A DNA stretch of 64,000 nucleotides from Zeugodacus cucurbitae (Eukaryota > Arthropoda > Insecta > Diptera > Tephritidae). Shown piece after piece: positions 32,997 through 44,967 of the stretch; the stretch's first letter is position 1, and every line of letters starts with the position of its first letter. The position numbers and the translations under genes are program-made. The stretch covers positions 9,194,501-9,258,500 of the forward strand of contig NC_071672.1 in assembly GCF_028554725.1 (NCBI RefSeq), given 5' to 3'. The notes beneath the pieces were generated by a model that saw nothing but the letters and a program-made list of their open reading frames with translations, was not told the DNA's origin and made no database searches.

Positions 32997-33829
32997 TCTT
33001 GTCCTCTTGTCTTGTCTTGTCTTATCTTGTCTTGTCTTGTCTTGTCTTGTCTTGTCTTGTCTTGTCTTGTCTTGTCTTGTCTTGTCTTGTCTTGTCTTGT
33101 CTTGTCTTGTCTTGTCTTGTCTTGTCTTGTCGTATCTTGTCTTGTCTTGTCATGTCTTGTCTTGTCGTATCTTGTCTTGTCTTGTCTGGTCTTGTTTTGT
33201 CTTGTCATGTCTTGTCTTGTCTCGACTTGTCTTCTCTTGTCTTCTCTTGTCTTATCTTGTCTTGTCTTGTCTTGTCTTGTCTTGTCTTGTCTTGTCTTGT
33301 CTTGTCATGTCTTGTCTTGTCTTGACTTGTCTTGTCTTGTCTTGTCTTGTCTTGTCTTGTCATGTCTTGCCTTGTCTTGTCTTGTCTTGTCTTGTCATGT
33401 CTTGTCATGTCTTGTCTTGTCTTGTCTTGTCTTGTCTTGTCTTGTCTTGTCTTGTCATGTCTTGCCTTGTCTTGTCTTGTCTTGTCTTGTCTTGTCTGGT
33501 CTTGTCTTGTCATGTCTTGACTTGTCATGTCTTGCCTTGTCTTGTCTTGTCTTGTCTTGTCTTGTCTTGTCTTGTCTTGTCTTGTCTTGTCTTGTCATGT
33601 CTTGTCTTGTCGTATCTTGTCTTGTCTTGTCTTGTCATGTCTTGTCTTGTCTTGTCTTGTCTGGTCTTGTTTTGTCTTGTCATGTCTTGTCTTGTCTCGA
33701 CTTGTCTTGTCTTGTCTTGTCTTGTCTTGTCTTGTCATGTCTTGTCTTGTCTTGTCATGTCTTGTCTTGTCGTATCTTGTCTTGTCTTGTCTTTTCTTGT
33801 CTGGCCTTGTCTTGTCTTGTCTTATCTGC
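32997..33829 (+). repeat. Pentamer array
   Basis: Long pure run, TCGTA words, then TCTCGACTTGTCTTCTC with two TCTTC units (about 33,222-33,245), ACTTG and GCCTTG words. The first 500 bp recur after 42,624, after 61,851 and, without the spacer, around 46.8 and 53.2 kb. Confidence 0.92.
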
Positions 33830-33862
33830 TTAATTAATTTAAAAACAAATCAAACACAATTG
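33830..33862 (+). repeat. B1 spacer with TCC insert
   Basis: Consensus B with full lead-in, followed by the TCC register-shifting insert. Confidence 0.95.
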
Positions 33863-34705
33863 TCTTGTCCTCTTGTCTTGTCTTGTCTTGTCTTGTCTTG
33901 TCTTGTCTTGTCTTGTCTTGTCTTGTCTTGTCTTGTCTTGTCATGTCTTGTCTTGTCGTATCTTGTCTTGTCTTGTCTTGTCTGGTCTTGTATTGTCTTG
34001 TCATGTCTTGTCTTGTCTTATCTTGTCTTGTCTTGTCATGTCTTTTATTGTCTTGTCTGGTCTTGTCTTGTCTTGTCTTGTCTTGTCTTGTCTTGTCTTG
34101 TCTTGTCATGTCTTGTCTTGTCGTATCTTGTCTTGTCTTGTCTTGTCTTATCTTGTCTTGTCTTGTCTTGTCTTGTCTTGTCTTGTCTTGTCTTGTCATG
34201 TCTTGCCTTGTCTTGTTTTGTCTTGTCATGTCTTGTCTTGTCTTGACTTGTCTTGTCTTGTCTTGTATTGTCTTGTCATGTCTTGTCTTGTCTTGTCTTG
34301 TCTTGTCGTGTCTTGTCTTGTCTTGTCTTGTCTTGTCTTGTCTTGTCTTGTCTTGTCTTGTCTTGTCATGTCTTTTCTTGTCTTGTCTGGTCTTGTATTG
34401 TCTTGTCATGTCTTGTCTTGTCTTATCTTGTCTTGTCTTGTCATGTCTTTTATTGTCTTGTCTGGTCTTGTCTTGTCTTGTCTTGTCTTGTCTTGTCTTG
34501 TCTTGTCTTGTCTTGTCTTGTCTTGTCATGTCTTGTCTTGTCATGTCTTTTATTGTCTTGTCTGGTCTTGTATTGTCTTGTCTTGACATGTCTTGTCTTA
34601 TCTTGTCTTGTCTTGTCTTGTCTTGTCTTGTCTTGTCTTGTCTTGTCTTGTCTTGTCTTGTCTTGTCTTTTCTTGTCTGGCCTTGTCTTGTCTTGTCTTA
34701 TCTGC
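33863..34705 (+). repeat. Pentamer array, last TTTTC and TTTTA words
   Basis: Holds TCATGTCTTTTATTG at about 34,038, TCATGTCTTTTCTTG at 34,366, and TTTTATTG again at about 34,546. I see neither word to the right of this block, so it marks the right limit of the word set typical of 7-30 kb. CTTGACATG at 34,583 is unusual. Confidence 0.92.
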
Positions 34706-34738
34706 TTAATTAATTTAAAAACAAATCAAACACAATTG
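34706..34738 (+). repeat. B1 spacer
   Basis: Consensus B with full lead-in and no TCC insert. 4,349 bp after the B1 at 30,357. Confidence 0.95.
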
Positions 34739-36822
34739 TCTTGTCTTGTCTTGTCTTGTCTTGTCTTGTCTTGTCTTGTCTTGTCTTGTCTTGTCTTGTC
34801 TTGTCTTGTCTTGTCTTGTCATGTCTTGTCTTGTCTGGTCTTGTCTTGTCTTGTCATGTCTTGTCTTGTCTTGTCTTGTCTTGTCTTGTTTTGTCTTGTC
34901 ATGTCTTGTCTTGTCTTGTCTTGTCTTGTCTTGTCTTGCCTTGTCATGTCTTGTCATGTCTTGTCTTGTCGTATCTTGTCTTGTCTTGTCATGTCTTGTC
35001 TTGTCTTGTCTTGTCTTGTCTTGCCTTGTCATGTCTTGTCTTGTCGTATCTTGTCTTGTCTTGTCATGTCTTGTCTTGTCGTATCTTGTCTTGTCTTGTC
35101 ATGTCTTGTCTTGTCTTGTCTTGTCTTGTCTTGTCTGGTCTTGTTTTGTCTTGTCATGTCTTGTCTTATCTTGACTTGTCTTGTCTTGTCTTGTCTTGTC
35201 ATGTCTTGTCTTGTCTTGTCTTGTCTTGTATTGTCTTGTCTTGTCTTGTCTTGTCTTGTCTTGTCTGGTCTTGTCTTGTCTTGTCATGTCTTGCCTTGTC
35301 TTGTCTTGTCTTGTCTTGTCTTGTCTTGTCTTGTCTTGTCTGGTCTTGTATTGTCTTGTCATGTCTTGTCTTGTCTTATCTTGTCTTGTCTTGTCTTGTC
35401 TTGTCTTGTCTTGTCTTGTCTTGTCTTGTCTTGTCTTGTCATGTCTTGTCTTGTCTTGTCTTGTCTTGTATTGTCTTGTCTTGTCTTGTCTTGTCTTGTC
35501 TTGTCTGGTCTTGTCTTGTCTTGTCATGTCTTGCCTTGTCTTGTCTTGTCTTGTCTTGTCATGTCTTGTCTTGTCTTGTCTGGTCTTGTATTGTCTTGTC
35601 ATGTCTTGTCTTGTCTTATCTTGTCTTGTCTTGTCTTGTCTTGTCTTGTCTTGTCTTGTCTTGTCTTGTCTTGTCTTGTCTTGTCTTGTCATGTCTTGTC
35701 TTGTCGTATCTTGTCTTGTCTTGTCATGTCTTGTCTTGTCTTGTCATGTCTTGTCTTGTCCTGACTTGTCATGTCTTGTCTTATCGTATCTTGTCTTGTC
35801 TTGTCTTGTCTGGTCTTGCTTGTCTTGTCATGTCTTGTCTTGTCTTGTCTTGTCTTGTCTTGTCTTGTTTTGTCTTGTCATGTCTTGTCTTGACTTGTCT
35901 TGTCTTGTCTTCTCTTGTCTTGTCATGTCTTGTTTTGTCTTGTCATGTCTTGTCTTGTCTTGTCTTGTCTTGACTTGTCTTGTCTTGTCTTGTCTTGTCT
36001 TGTCTTGTCTTGTCTTGTCTTGTCTTGTCTTGTCTTGTCGTATCTTGTCTTGTCTTGTCTTGTCTTGTCATGTCTTGTCTTGTCTTGTCTTGTCTGGTCT
36101 TGTCTTGTCTTGTCATGTCTTGTCTTGTCATGTCTTGTCTTGTCTTGTCTTGTCTTGTTTTGTCTTGTCATGTCTTGTCTTGTCTCGACTTGTCTTGTCT
36201 TGTCTTGTCTTGTCTTGTCTTGTCTTGTCTTATCTTGTCTTGTCTTGTCTTGTCTTGTCTTGTCTTGTCTTGTCTTGCCTTGTCTTGTCTTGTCTTGTCT
36301 TGTCTTGTCTTGTCTTGTCTTGTCTTGTCTTGTCATGTCTTGTCTTGTCTTGTCTGGTCTTGTATTGTCTTGTCATGTCTTGTCTTGTCTTATCTTGTCT
36401 TGTCTTGTCTTGTCTTGTCTTGTCTTGTCTTGTCTTGTCTTGTCTTGTCTTGTCTTGTCTTGTCTTGTCTTGTCGTATCTTGTCTTGTCTTGTCTTGTCT
36501 TGTCTTGTCTTGTCTTGTCTTGTCTTGTCTTGTCTTGTCTTGTCTTGTCATGTCTTGTCTTGACTTGACTTGTCTTGTCTTGTCTTGTCTTGTCTTGTCT
36601 TGTCATGTCTTGCCTTGTCTTGTCTTGTCTTGTCTTGTCTTGTCTTGTCATGTCTTGTCTTGTCTTGTCTTGTCTTGTCTTGTCTTGTCTTGTCTTGTCT
36701 TGTCTTGTTTTGTCTTGTCTTGTCTTGTCATGTCTTGTCTTGTCTTGTCATGTCTTGTCTTGTCGTATCTTGTCTTGTCTTGTCTTTTCTTGTCTGGCCT
36801 TGTCTTGTCTTGTCTTATCTGC
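34739..36822 (+). repeat. Pentamer array, copy of 30.4-31.8 kb
   Basis: Repeats 30,390-31,830 at an offset that falls from 4,349 to 4,304 bp through whole-unit losses. The 4-base unit (CTTGCTTG) recurs at about 35,816 in the same context. Ends with the double-ACTTG block before B1. Confidence 0.93.
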
Positions 36823-36855
36823 TTAATTAATTTAAAAACAAATCAAACACAATTG
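36823..36855 (+). repeat. B1 spacer with TCC insert
   Basis: Consensus B with full lead-in and TCC insert. Counterpart of 32,783 (4,040 bp back), but no second B1 follows. Confidence 0.95.
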
Positions 36856-39800
36856 TCTTGTCCTCTTGTCTTGTCTTGTCTTGTCTTGTCTTGTCTTGTC
36901 TTGTCTTGTCTTGTCTTGTCTTGTCTTGTCATGTCTTGTCTTGTCTTGACTTGTCTTGTCTTGTCTTGTCTTGTCTTGTCTTGTCTTGTCATGTCTTGCC
37001 TTGTCTTGTCTTGTCTTGTCTTGTCATGTCTTGTCATGTCTTGTCTTGTCTTGTCTTATCTTGTCTTGTCTTGTCTTGTCTTGTCATGTCTTGCCTTGTC
37101 TTGTCTTGTCTTGTCTTGTCTTGTCTTGTCTTGTCTTGTCTTGTCTTGTCTTGTCATGTCTTGTCTTGTCTTGTCTGGTCTTGTATTGTCTTGTCATGTC
37201 TTGTCTTGTCTTATCTTGTCTTGTCTTGTCTTGTCTTGTCTTGCCTTGTCTTGTCTTGTCTTGTCTCGTCTTGTCATGTCTTGTCTTGTCGTATCTTGTC
37301 TTGTCTTGTCTTGTCTTGTCTGGTCTTGTCTTGTCATGTCTAGTCTTGTCATGTCTTGCCTTGTCTTGTCTTGTCTTGTCTTGTCTTGTCTTGTCTTGTC
37401 TTGTCATGTCTTGTCTTGTCGTATCTTGTCTTGTCTTGTCTTGTCATGTCTTGTCTTGTCTTGTCTTGTCTTGTCATGTCTTGTCTGGTCTTGTATTGTC
37501 TTGTCATGTCTTGTCTTGTCTTGTCTGGTCTTGTATTGTCTTGTCATGTCTTGTCTTGTCTTATCTTGTCTTGTCTTGTCTTGTCTTGTCTTGCCTTGTC
37601 TTGTCTTGTCTTGTCATGTCTTGCCTTGTCTTGTCTTGTCTTGTCTTGTCTTGTCTTGTCTTGTCTTGTCTTGTCTTGTCTTGTCTTGTCTTGTCTTGTC
37701 TTGTCATGTCTTGTCTTGTCTTGTCTGGTCTTGTATTGTCTTGTCATGTCTTGTCTTGTCTTATCTTGTCTTGTCTTGTCTTGTCTTGTCTTGCCTTGTC
37801 TTGTCTTGTCTTGTCTTGTCTTGTCATGTCTTGTCTTGTCGTATCTTGTCTTGTCTTGTCTTGTCTTGTCTAGTCTTGTCTTGTCATGTCTTGTCTTGTC
37901 ATGTCATGTCTTGTCATGTCTTGTCATGTCTTGTCTTGTCTTGTCATGTCTTGTCTTGTCTTGACTTGTCATGTCTTGTCTTGTCGTATCTTGTCTTGTC
38001 GTATCTTGTCTTGTCTTGTCTTGTCTGGTCTTGCTTGTCTTGTCATGTCTTGTTTTGTCTTGTCTTGTCTTGTCTTGTCTTGTCTTGTCTTGTTTTGTCT
38101 TGTCATGTCTTGTCTTGACTTGTCTTGTCTTGTCTTGTCTTGTCTTGTCTTGTCTTGTCTTGTCTTGTCTTGTCTTGTCTTGTCTTGTCTTGTCTTGTCT
38201 TGTCTTGTCTTGTCTTGTCTTGTCTTGTCTTGTCTTGTCTTGTCTTGTCTTGTCTTGTCTTGTCTTGTCTTGTCTTGTCTTGTCTTGTCTTGTCTTGTCT
38301 TGTCTTGTCTTGTCTTGTCTTGTCTTGTCTTGTCTTGTCTTGTCATGTCTTGTCGTATCTTGTCTTGTCTTGTCTTGTCTTGTCTGGTCTTGTCTTGTCT
38401 TGTCTTGTTTTGTCTTGTCATGTCTTGTCTTGACTTGTCTTGTCTTGTCTTGTCTTCTCTTGTCTTGTCTTGTCTTGTCTTGTCTTGTCGTATCTTGTCT
38501 TGTCTTGTCTTGTCTTGTCATGTCTTGTCTTGTCGTATCTTGTCTTGTCTTGTCTTGTCTTGTCTTGTCTTGTCTTGTCTGGTCTTGTCATGTCTTGTCT
38601 TGTCTTGTCTTGTCTTGTCTTGTCTAGTCTTGTCTTGTCATGTCTTGTCTTGTCATGTCATGTCTTGTCATGTCTTGTCATGTCTTGTCTTGTCTTGTCA
38701 TGTCTTGTCTTGTCTTGACTTGTCATGTCTTGTCTTGTCGTATCTTGTCTTGTCGTATCTTGTCTTGTCTTGTCTTGTCTGGTCTTGCTTGTCTTGTCAT
38801 GTCTTGTTTTGTCTTGTCTTGTCTTGTCTTGTCTTGTCTTGTCTTGTTTTGTCTTGTCATGTCTTGTCTTGACTTGTCTTGTCTTGTCTTGTCTTGTCTT
38901 GTCTTGTCTTGTCTTGTCTTGTCTTGTCGTATCTTGTCTTGTCTTGTCTTGTCTTGTCTTGTCTTGTCTTGTCTTGTCTTGTCTTGTCTTGTCTTGTCTT
39001 GTCTTGTCTTGTCTTGTCATGTCTTGTCTTGTCGTATCTTGTCTTGTCTTGTCTTGTCTTGTCTTGTCTGGTCTTGTCTTGTCTTGTCATGTCTTGTGTT
39101 GTCTTGTCTTGTCTTGTCTTGTCTTGTCTTGTCTTGTCTTGTCTTGTCTTGTCTTGTCTTGTCTTGTCTTGTCTTGTCTTGTCTTGTCTTGTCTTGTCAT
39201 GTCTTGTCGTATCTTGTCTTGTCTTGTCTTGTCTTGTCTTGTCTTGTCTGGTCTTGTCTTGTCTTGTCTTGTTTTGTCTTGTCATGTCTTGTCTTGACTT
39301 GTCTTGTCTTGTCTTGTCTTCTCTTGTCTTGTCTTGTCTTGTCTTGTCTTGTCGTATCTTGTCTTGCCTTGTCTTGTCTTGTCTTGTCTTGTCTTGTCTT
39401 GTCTTGTCTTGTCTTGTCTGGTCTTGTCTTGTCTTGTCTTGTTTTGTCTTGTCATGTCTTGTCTTGACTTGTCTTGTCTTGTCTTGTCTTCTCTTGTCTT
39501 GTCTTGTCTTGTCTTGTCTTGTCGTATCTTGTCTTGTCTGGTCTTGTATTGTCTTGTCATGTCTTGTCTTGTCTTATCTTGTCTTGTCTTGTCCTGTCTT
39601 GTCTTGCCTTGTCTTGTCTTGTCTTGTCTTGTCTTGTCATGTCTTGTCTTGTCGTATCTTGTCTTGTCTTGTCTTGTCTTGTCTAGTCTTGTCTTGTCAT
39701 GTCTTGTCTTGTCATGTCATGTCTTGTCATGTCTTGTCATGTCTTGTCTTGTCTTGTCATGTCTTGTCTTGTCTTGACTTGTCATGTCTTGTCTTGTCGT

Positions 39801-40560
39801 ATCTTGTCTTGTCGTATCTTGTCTTGTCTTGTCTTGCCTGGTCTTGCTTGTCTTGTCATGTCTTGTTTTGTCTTGTCTTGTCTTGTCTTGTCTTGTCTTG
39901 TCTTGTTTTGTCTTGTCATGTCTTGTCTTGACTTGTCTTGTCTTGTCTTGTCTTGTCTTGTCTTGTCTTGTCTTGTCTTGTCGTATCTTGTCTTGTCTTG
40001 TCTTGTCTTGTCTTGTCTTGTCTTGTCTTGTCTTGTCTTGTCTTGTCTTGTCATGTCTTGTCTTGTCGTATCTTGTCTTGTCTTGTCTTGTCTTGTCTTG
40101 TCTGGTCTTGTCTTGTCTTGTCATGTCTTGTCTTGTCTTGTCTTGTCTTGTCTTGTCTTGTCTTGTCTTGTCTTGTCTTGTCTTGTCTTGTCTTGTCTTG
40201 TCTTGTCTTGTCATGTCTTGTCGTATCTTGTCTTGTCTTGTCTTGTCTTGTCTTGTCTGGTCTTGTCTTGTCTTGTCTTGTTTTGTCTTGTCATGTCTTG
40301 TCTTGACTTGTCTTGTCTTGTCTTGTCTTCTCTTGTCTTGTCTTGTCTTGTCTTGTCTTGTCGTATCTTGTCTTGTCTTGTCTTGTCTTGTCATGTCTTG
40401 TCTTGTCGTATCTTGTCTTGTCTTGTCTTGTCTTGTCTTGTCTTGTCTTGTCTGGTCTTGTCATGTCTTGTCTTGTCTTGTCTTGTCTTGTCTTGTCTTG
40501 TTTTGTCTTGTCATGTCTTGTCTTGTCTTGACTTGTCTTGTCTTGTCTTGTCTTATCTTC
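36856..40560 (+). repeat. Pentamer array, longest spacer-free block (3.7 kb)
   Basis: Three copies of a block carrying TCATGTCATG, TCATG, TCATG, ACTTG, TCATG, double TCGTA, TCTGG and CTTGCTTG begin near 37,899, 38,652 and 39,712 (intervals about 753 and 1,060 bp). Register slips at about 38,031, 38,786 and 39,844. TCTAGTC precedes each copy. A pure run of about 220 bp lies at 38,121-38,340. No gene. Confidence 0.93.
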
Positions 40561-40822
40561 TTAATTAATTTAAAAACAAATCAAACACAATTGTCCTGTC
40601 TTGTCTTGTCATGTCTTGTCTTGCCTTGTCTTGTCTTCTCTTCTTAATTAGTTTAGAAACAAATAAAATAAATGTCTTGTCTTGTCTTGTCTCTTTTTGT
40701 CTTGTCATGTCTTGTCTTGTCTTGTCTTGTCTTGTCTTGTCTTGTCTTGTCTTGTCTTGTCTTGTCTTGTCTTGTTTTGTCTTCTTTTCTTAATTAATTT
40801 AAAAACAAATCAAACACAATTG
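40561..40822 (+). repeat. B2-A-B3 spacer module
   Basis: B2 (40561-40593), A (40644-40674), B3 (40790-40822). After A comes the single oddity TCTCTTTTTG (about 40,691). B2 to A is 83 bp; A to B3 is 146 bp, the largest value. Confidence 0.95.
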
Positions 40823-41556
40823 TCTTGTCTTGACTTGTCTTGTCTTGTCTTGTCTTGTTTTGTCTTGTCTTGTCTTGTCTTGTCTTGTCTTGTCTTGTTT
40901 TGTCTTGTCTTGTCTTGTATTGTCTTGTCTTGTCTTGTCTTGTCTTGTCTTGTCTTGTCTTGTCTAGTCTTGTCTTGTCTTGTCATGTCTTGTCTTGTCT
41001 TGTCTTGTCTTGTCTTGTCTGGTCTTGTTTTGTCTTGTCATGTCTTGTCTTGTCTCGACTTGTCTTGTCTTGTCTTCTCTTGTCTTATCTTGTCCTGTCA
41101 TGTCTTGTCTTGTCGTATCTTGTCTTGTCTTGTCTTGTCTGGTCTTGCTTGTCTTGTCATGTCTTGTCTTGTCTTGTCTTGTCTTGTCTTGTCTTGTCTT
41201 GTTTTGTCTTGTCATGTCTTGTCTTGACTTGTCTTGTCTTGTCTTCTCTTGTCTTGTCATGTCTTGTTTTGTCTTGTCATGTCTTGTCTTGTCTTGTCTT
41301 GTCTTGACTTGTCTTGTCTTGTCTTGTCTTGTCTTGTCTTGTCTTGTCTTGTCTTGTCTTGTCTTGTCGTATCTTGTCTTGTCTTGTCTTGTCTTGTCTT
41401 GTCATGTCTTGTCTTGTCTTGTCTTGTCTTGTCTGGTCTTGCCTTGTCTTGTCATGTCTTGTCTTGTCATGTCTTGTCTTGTCTTGTCTTGTCTTGTTTT
41501 GTCTTGTCATGTCTTGTCTTGTCTTGACTTGTCTTGTCTTGTCTTGTCTTATCTTC
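40823..41556 (+). repeat. Pentamer array
   Basis: TTTTG units near the start, TATTG, TCTAGTC (40,963), TCTCGACTTG, TCCTG, then CTGGTCTTGCTTG with a register slip at about 41,146. The last 400 bp resemble 31.5-31.9 kb. Confidence 0.92.
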
Positions 41557-41670
41557 TTAATTAATTTAAAAACAAATCAAACACAATTGTCCTGTCTTGT
41601 CTTGTCATGTCTTGTCTTGCCTTGTCTTGTCTTCTCTTCTTAATTAGTTTAGAAACAAATAAAATAAATG
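41557..41670 (+). repeat. B2-A spacer module
   Basis: B2 (41557-41589) and A (41640-41670), offset 83 bp, only 996 bp after the previous B2. Confidence 0.95.
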
Positions 41671-42390
41671 TCTTGTCTTGTCTTGTCTTGTCTTGTCTTG
41701 TTTTGTCTTGTCATGTCTTGTCTTGTCTTGTCTTGTCTGGTCTTGTTTTGTCTTGTCATGTCTTGTCTTGTCTCGACTTGTCTTGTCTTGTCTTGTCTTG
41801 TCTTGTCTTGTCTTATCTTGTCTTGTCTTGTCTTGTCTTGTCTTGTCTTGTCTTGTCATGTCTTGCCTTGTCTTGTCTTGTCTTGTCTTGTCTTGTCTTG
41901 TCTTGTCTTGTCTTGTCATGTCTTGTCTTGTCTTGTCTTGTCTGGTCTTGTATTGTCTTGTCATGTCTTGTCTTGTCTTATCTTGTCTTGTCTTGTCTTG
42001 TCTTGTCTTGTCTTGTCTTGTCTTGTCTTGTCTTGTCTTGTCGTATCTTGTCTTGTCTTGTCTTGTCTTGTCTTGTCTTGTCTTGTCTTGTCTTGTCTTG
42101 TCTTGTCTTGTCATGTCTTGTCTTGACTTGACTTGTCTTGTCTTGTCTTGTCTTGTCTTGTCTTGTCATGTCTTGCCTTGTCTTGTCTTGTCTTGTCTTG
42201 TCTTGTCTTGTCATGTCTTGTCTTGTCTTGTCTTGTCTTGTCTTGTCTTGTCTTGTCTTGTCTTGTCTTGTCTTGTTTTGTCTTGTCTTGTCTTGTCATG
42301 TCTTGTCTTGTCTTGTCATGTCTTGTCTTGTCGTATCTTGTCTTGTCTTGTCTTTTCTTGTCTGGCCTTGTCTTGTCTTGTCTTATCTGC
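41671..42390 (+). repeat. Pentamer array leading to B1
   Basis: Copy of 32,023-32,782 (TTTTG, TCTGG, TCTCGACTTG, GCCTTG, TCTGG-TATTG, TCGTA, double ACTTG). Another copy of the right two-thirds lies at 60,990-61,627. Confidence 0.92.
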
Positions 42391-42624
42391 TTAATTAATT
42401 TAAAAACAAATCAAACACAATTGTCTTGTCCTCTTGTCTTGTCTTGTCTTGTCTTGTCTTGTCTTGTCTTGTCTTGTCTTGTCTTGTCTTGTCTTGTCTT
42501 GTCTTGTCTTGTCATGTCTTGTCTTGTCGTATCTTGTCTTGTCTTGTCTTGTCTTTTCTTGTCTGGCCTTGTCTTGTCTTGTCTTATCTGCTTAATTAAT
42601 TTAAAAACAAATCAAACACAATTG
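42391..42624 (+). repeat. Two B1 spacers with TCC insert
   Basis: B1 at 42391-42423 and 42592-42624, each followed by TCC plus TCTTG. Same arrangement as 32,783/32,964 and 61,628/61,819. Confidence 0.95.
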
Positions 42625-44720
42625 TCTTGTCCTCTTGTCTTGTCTTGTCTTATCTTGTCTTGTCTTGTCTTGTCTTGTCTTGTCTTGTCTTGTCTTGTCT
42701 TGTCTTGTCTTGTCTTGTCTTGTCTTGTCTTGTCTTGTCTTGTCTTGTCTTGTCTTGTCTTGTCTTGTCTTGTCTTGTCTTGTCTTGTCCTGTCTTGTCT
42801 TGTCTTGTCTTGTCTTGTCGTATCTTGTCTTGTCTTGTCATGTCTTGTCTTGTCGTATCTTGTCTTGTCTTGTCTGGTCTTGTTTTGTCTTGTCATGTCT
42901 TGTCTTGTCTCGACTTGTCTTCTCTTGTCTTCTCTTGTCTTATCTTGTCTTGTCTTGTCTTGTCTTGTCTTGTCTTGTCTTGTCTTGTCTTGTCTTGTCA
43001 TGTCTTGTCTTGTCTTGACTTGTCTTGTCTTGTCTTGTCTTGTCTTGTCTTGTCATGTCTTGCCTTGTCTTGTCTTGTCTTGTCTTGTCTTGTCATGTCT
43101 TGTCATGTCTTGTCTTGTCTTGTCTTATCTTGTCTTGTCTTGTCTTGTCTTGTCATGTCTTGCCTTGTCTTGTCTTGTCTTGTCTTGTCTTGTCTTGTCT
43201 TGTCTTGTCTTGTCTTGTCTTGTCTTGTCATGTCTTGTCTTGTCTTGTCTGGTCTTGTATTGTCTTGTCATGTCTTGTCTTGTCTTATCTTGTCTTGTCT
43301 TGTCTTGTCTTGTCTTGTCTTGTCTTGCCTTGTCTTGTCTTGTCTTGTCTTGTCTTGTCATGTCTTGTCTTGTCGTATCTTGTCTTGTCTTGTCTTGTCT
43401 TGTCTGGTCTTGTCTTGTCATGTCTTGTCTTGTCATGTCTTGCCTTGTCTTGTCTTGTCTTGTCTTGTCTTGTCTTGTCTTGTCTTGTCTTGTCTTGTCT
43501 TGTCATGTCTTGTCTTGTCGTATCTTGTCTTGTCTTGTCATGTCTTGTCTTGTTTTGTCTTGTCATGTCTTGTCTTGTCTCGACTTGTCTTGTCTTGTCT
43601 TGTCTTGTCTTGTCTTATCTTGTCTTGTCTTGTCTTGTCTTGTCTTGTCATGTCTTGTCTTGTCTTGTCTGGTCTTGTATTGTCTTGTCATGTCTTGTCT
43701 TGTCTTATCTTGTCTTGTCTTGTCTTGTCTTGTCTTGCCTTGTCTTGTCTTGTCTTGTCTTGTCTTGTCATGTCTTGTCTTGTCGTATCTTGTCTTGTCT
43801 TGTCTTGTCTTGTCTAGTCTTGTCTTGTCATGTCTTGTCTTGTCATGTCATGTCTTGTCATGTCTTGTCATGTCTTGTCTTGTCTTGTCATGTCTTGTCT
43901 TGTCTTGACTTGTCATGTCTTGTCTAGTCGTATCTTGTCTTGTCGTATCTTGTCTTGTCTTGTCTTGTCTGGTCTTGCTTGTCTTGTCATGTCTTGTCTT
44001 GTCTTGTCTTGTCTTGGCTTGTCTTGTCTTGTCTTGTCTTGTCTTGTCATGTCTTGTCTTGTCTTGACTTGTCTTGTCTTGTCTTGTCTTGTCTTGTCTT
44101 GTCTTGTCTTGTCGTATCTTGTCTTGTCTTGTCTTGTTTGTCTTGTCTTGTCTTGTCTTGTCTTGTCTTGTCTTGTCTTGTCTTGTCTTGTCTTGTCTTG
44201 TCTTGTCTTGTCATGTCTTGTCTTGTCGTATCTTGTCTTGTCTTGTCTTGTCTTGTCTTGTCTGGTCTTGTCTTGTCTTGTCATGTCTTGTCTTGTCTTG
44301 TCTTGTCTTGTCTTGTCTTGTCTTGTCTTGTCTTGTCTTGTCTTGTCTTGTCTTGTCTTGTCTTGTCTTGTCATGTCTTGTCGTATCTTGTCTTGTCTTG
44401 TCTTGTCTTGTCTTGTCTGGTCTTGTCTTGTCTTGTCTTGTTTTGTCTTGTCATGTCTTGTCTTGACTTGTCTTGTCTTGTCTTGTCTTCTCTTGTCTTG
44501 TCTTGTCTTGTCTTGTCTTGTCGTATCTTGTCTTGTCTTGTCTTGTCTTGTCATGTCTTGTCTTGTCGTATCTTGTCTTGTCTTATCTTGTCTTGTCTTG
44601 TCTTGTCTTGTCTGGTCTTGTCATGTCTTGTCTTGTCTTGTCTTGTCTTGTCTTGTCTTGTTTTGTCTTGTCATGTCTTGTCTTGTCTTGACTTGTCTTG
44701 TCTTGTCTTGTCTTATCTTC
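42625..44720 (+). repeat. Pentamer array, 2.1 kb
   Basis: Left part repeated at 61,852 on. TCTAGTCGTATC at about 43,923 replaces the usual TCTTGTCGTATC. Register slips at about 43,976 (CTTGCTTG) and about 44,126 (CTTGTTTGTC, a different 4-base unit in its own context). TCGTA and TCTCTTG words before the B2 match 40.2-40.5 kb and 49.2-49.5 kb. Confidence 0.92.
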
Positions 44721-44967
44721 TTAATTAATTTAAAAACAAATCAAACACAATTGTCCTGTCTTGTCTTGTCATGTCTTGTCTTGCCTTGTTTTGTCTTCTC
44801 TTCTTAATTAGTTTAGAAACAAATAAAATAAATGTCTTGTCTTGTCTTGTCTTGTTTTGTCTTGTCATGTCTTGTCTTGTCTTGTCTTGTCTTGTCTTGT
44901 CTTGTCTTGTCTTGTCTTGTTTTGTCTTCTTTTCTTAATTAATTTAAAAACAAATCAAACACAATTG
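44721..44967 (+). repeat. B2-A-B3 spacer module
   Basis: B2 (44721-44753), A (44804-44834), B3 (44935-44967). Offsets 83 and 131 bp. First module of the right-hand higher-order domain. Confidence 0.95.
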
